This document shows positions 22,406-22,763 of a DNA stretch of 22,763 bases, one piece after another. The DNA lies in contig CAQRXS010000007.1 in the NCBI GenBank assembly GCA_948874605.1, positions 1 to 22,763 on the forward strand, written 5' to 3'. The translations under genes were made by a program, and so were the position numbers. Each line of letters opens with the position of its first letter. The stretch's first letter is position 1. This DNA is from an uncultured Bacilli bacterium. Lineage in GTDB: Bacteria > Bacillota_I > Bacilli_A > RF39 > UBA660. Under the pieces are notes generated by a model, which worked only from the letters and a program-made list of their open reading frames with translations, was not told the DNA's origin and ran no database searches.

Positions 22406-22763
22406 ATGAAAAAAAGGAAAATTTTATCATGGATATTTGTAATCCTATGGATGATGGTAATTTTCTTTTTTTCTGCTCAAAATGGCGGCGAAAGTAGCGA
22501 ATTATCTACGGGCGTCTTAATGAAAATTCAAGAAATAACCCATGTTCCTGTAGCAAATGATATTTTTAAGTTTGTGATAAGAAAAAGTGCTCATTTTACA
22601 GAATATGCTATTTTAGGTGTCTTAGTAATAAACTTGTTCCATCAATATAAAAAAATTACTTTGAAAAACTTAAACTATATTATGCTTTTTTCGAGTATTG
22701 TCATATGTTTCTTCTATGCAATGACAGATGAGTTTCATCAATTATTTGTTGCAGGAAGAAGTG
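22406..22763 (+). CDS. VanZ-like membrane protein (partial, cut by window end)
   Basis: The ATG follows the LCP stop directly (TAAATG), with TTGGAG 9 nt upstream, so it is co-transcribed with the LCP gene. The visible 119 residues contain hydrophobic segments at about 8-23, 65-80 and 92-104, and the VanZ signature: a FVIRKSAHFTEYAILG stretch and later YAMTDEFHQLFVAGR. Short VanZ-family proteins are linked to glycopeptide resistance in enterococci, but most members have no proven function. The C-terminal end lies outside the window. Confidence 0.88.
   Translation, partial: MKKRKILSWIFVILWMMVIFFFSAQNGGESSELSTGVLMKIQEITHVPVANDIFKFVIRKSAHFTEYAILGVLVINLFHQYKKITLKNLNYIMLFSSIVICFFYAMTDEFHQLFVAGRS

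Noticed and set aside
1..22763. Use of TGA as tryptophan (Mycoplasma-type code)
   Set aside because: Several genes end in TGA within ATGA or GTGA overlaps, and tryptophans in conserved motifs are TGG.

Overview
The window is very AT-rich and gene-dense, with strong Shine-Dalgarno sites (AGGAG/GGTGAT types), sigma-A-like promoters and U-tract terminators. TGA is used as a stop, in several ATGA/GTGA gene overlaps, and tryptophan is TGG, so the genetic code is the standard bacterial one. Together with a Gram-positive envelope gene set (LCP ligase, sortase signal, lipoprotein, VanZ-like protein) this suggests a low-GC Bacillota-type organism, perhaps a Bacilli lineage of the RF39 kind, rather than a Mycoplasma using TGA as Trp. 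The lineage is inferred from composition and gene content only.

Positions 1-8205 are a chromosomal housekeeping and accessory region. It holds the end of an unrecognised gene overlapping miaA, a divergent pair (transglutaminase-like secreted protein on minus, amidoligase-like enzyme on plus), rpsT on minus, a HipA-like kinase-fold protein, a short IMPACT/YigZ-type protein on minus, uvrC, and a coiled-coil metallophosphoesterase broken into two reading frames. Most transcription units have recognisable promoters, many with a TGn extended -10.

Positions 8260-19370 are a surface polysaccharide locus of the Wzx/Wzy type. glf (UDP-galactopyranose mutase) has its own promoter and terminator. After a 288-bp regulatory gap comes a tightly packed run of nine genes: initiating sugar-phosphate transferase, DUF3048 (YerB-like) lipoprotein, DUF4422 glycosyltransferase, LicD, IspD/TarI-like cytidylyltransferase, a Wzy-like polymerase fused to a second LicD domain, an NAD-dependent SDR, a Wzx flippase and a membrane acyltransferase. 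The set implies a lipid-linked repeat unit carrying polyol phosphate from a CDP-polyol donor, flipped by Wzx, polymerised by Wzy and possibly O-acylated. The gap before the operon has a promoter whose -35/-10 spacer contains nine consecutive G, a plausible phase-variation switch, and a second promoter overlapping a perfect palindrome.

Positions 19371-22763 hold a secreted, sortase-signal surface protein with a propeller-like front half and a pilin-like (FctA/Spy0128-type) domain, a terminator, then an LCP (LytR-CpsA-Psr) glycopolymer ligase and a VanZ-like gene cut by the window edge. The LCP protein is the natural enzyme for attaching the upstream polysaccharide to peptidoglycan.

No tRNA, rRNA, CRISPR array, insertion sequence or attachment site was recognised.
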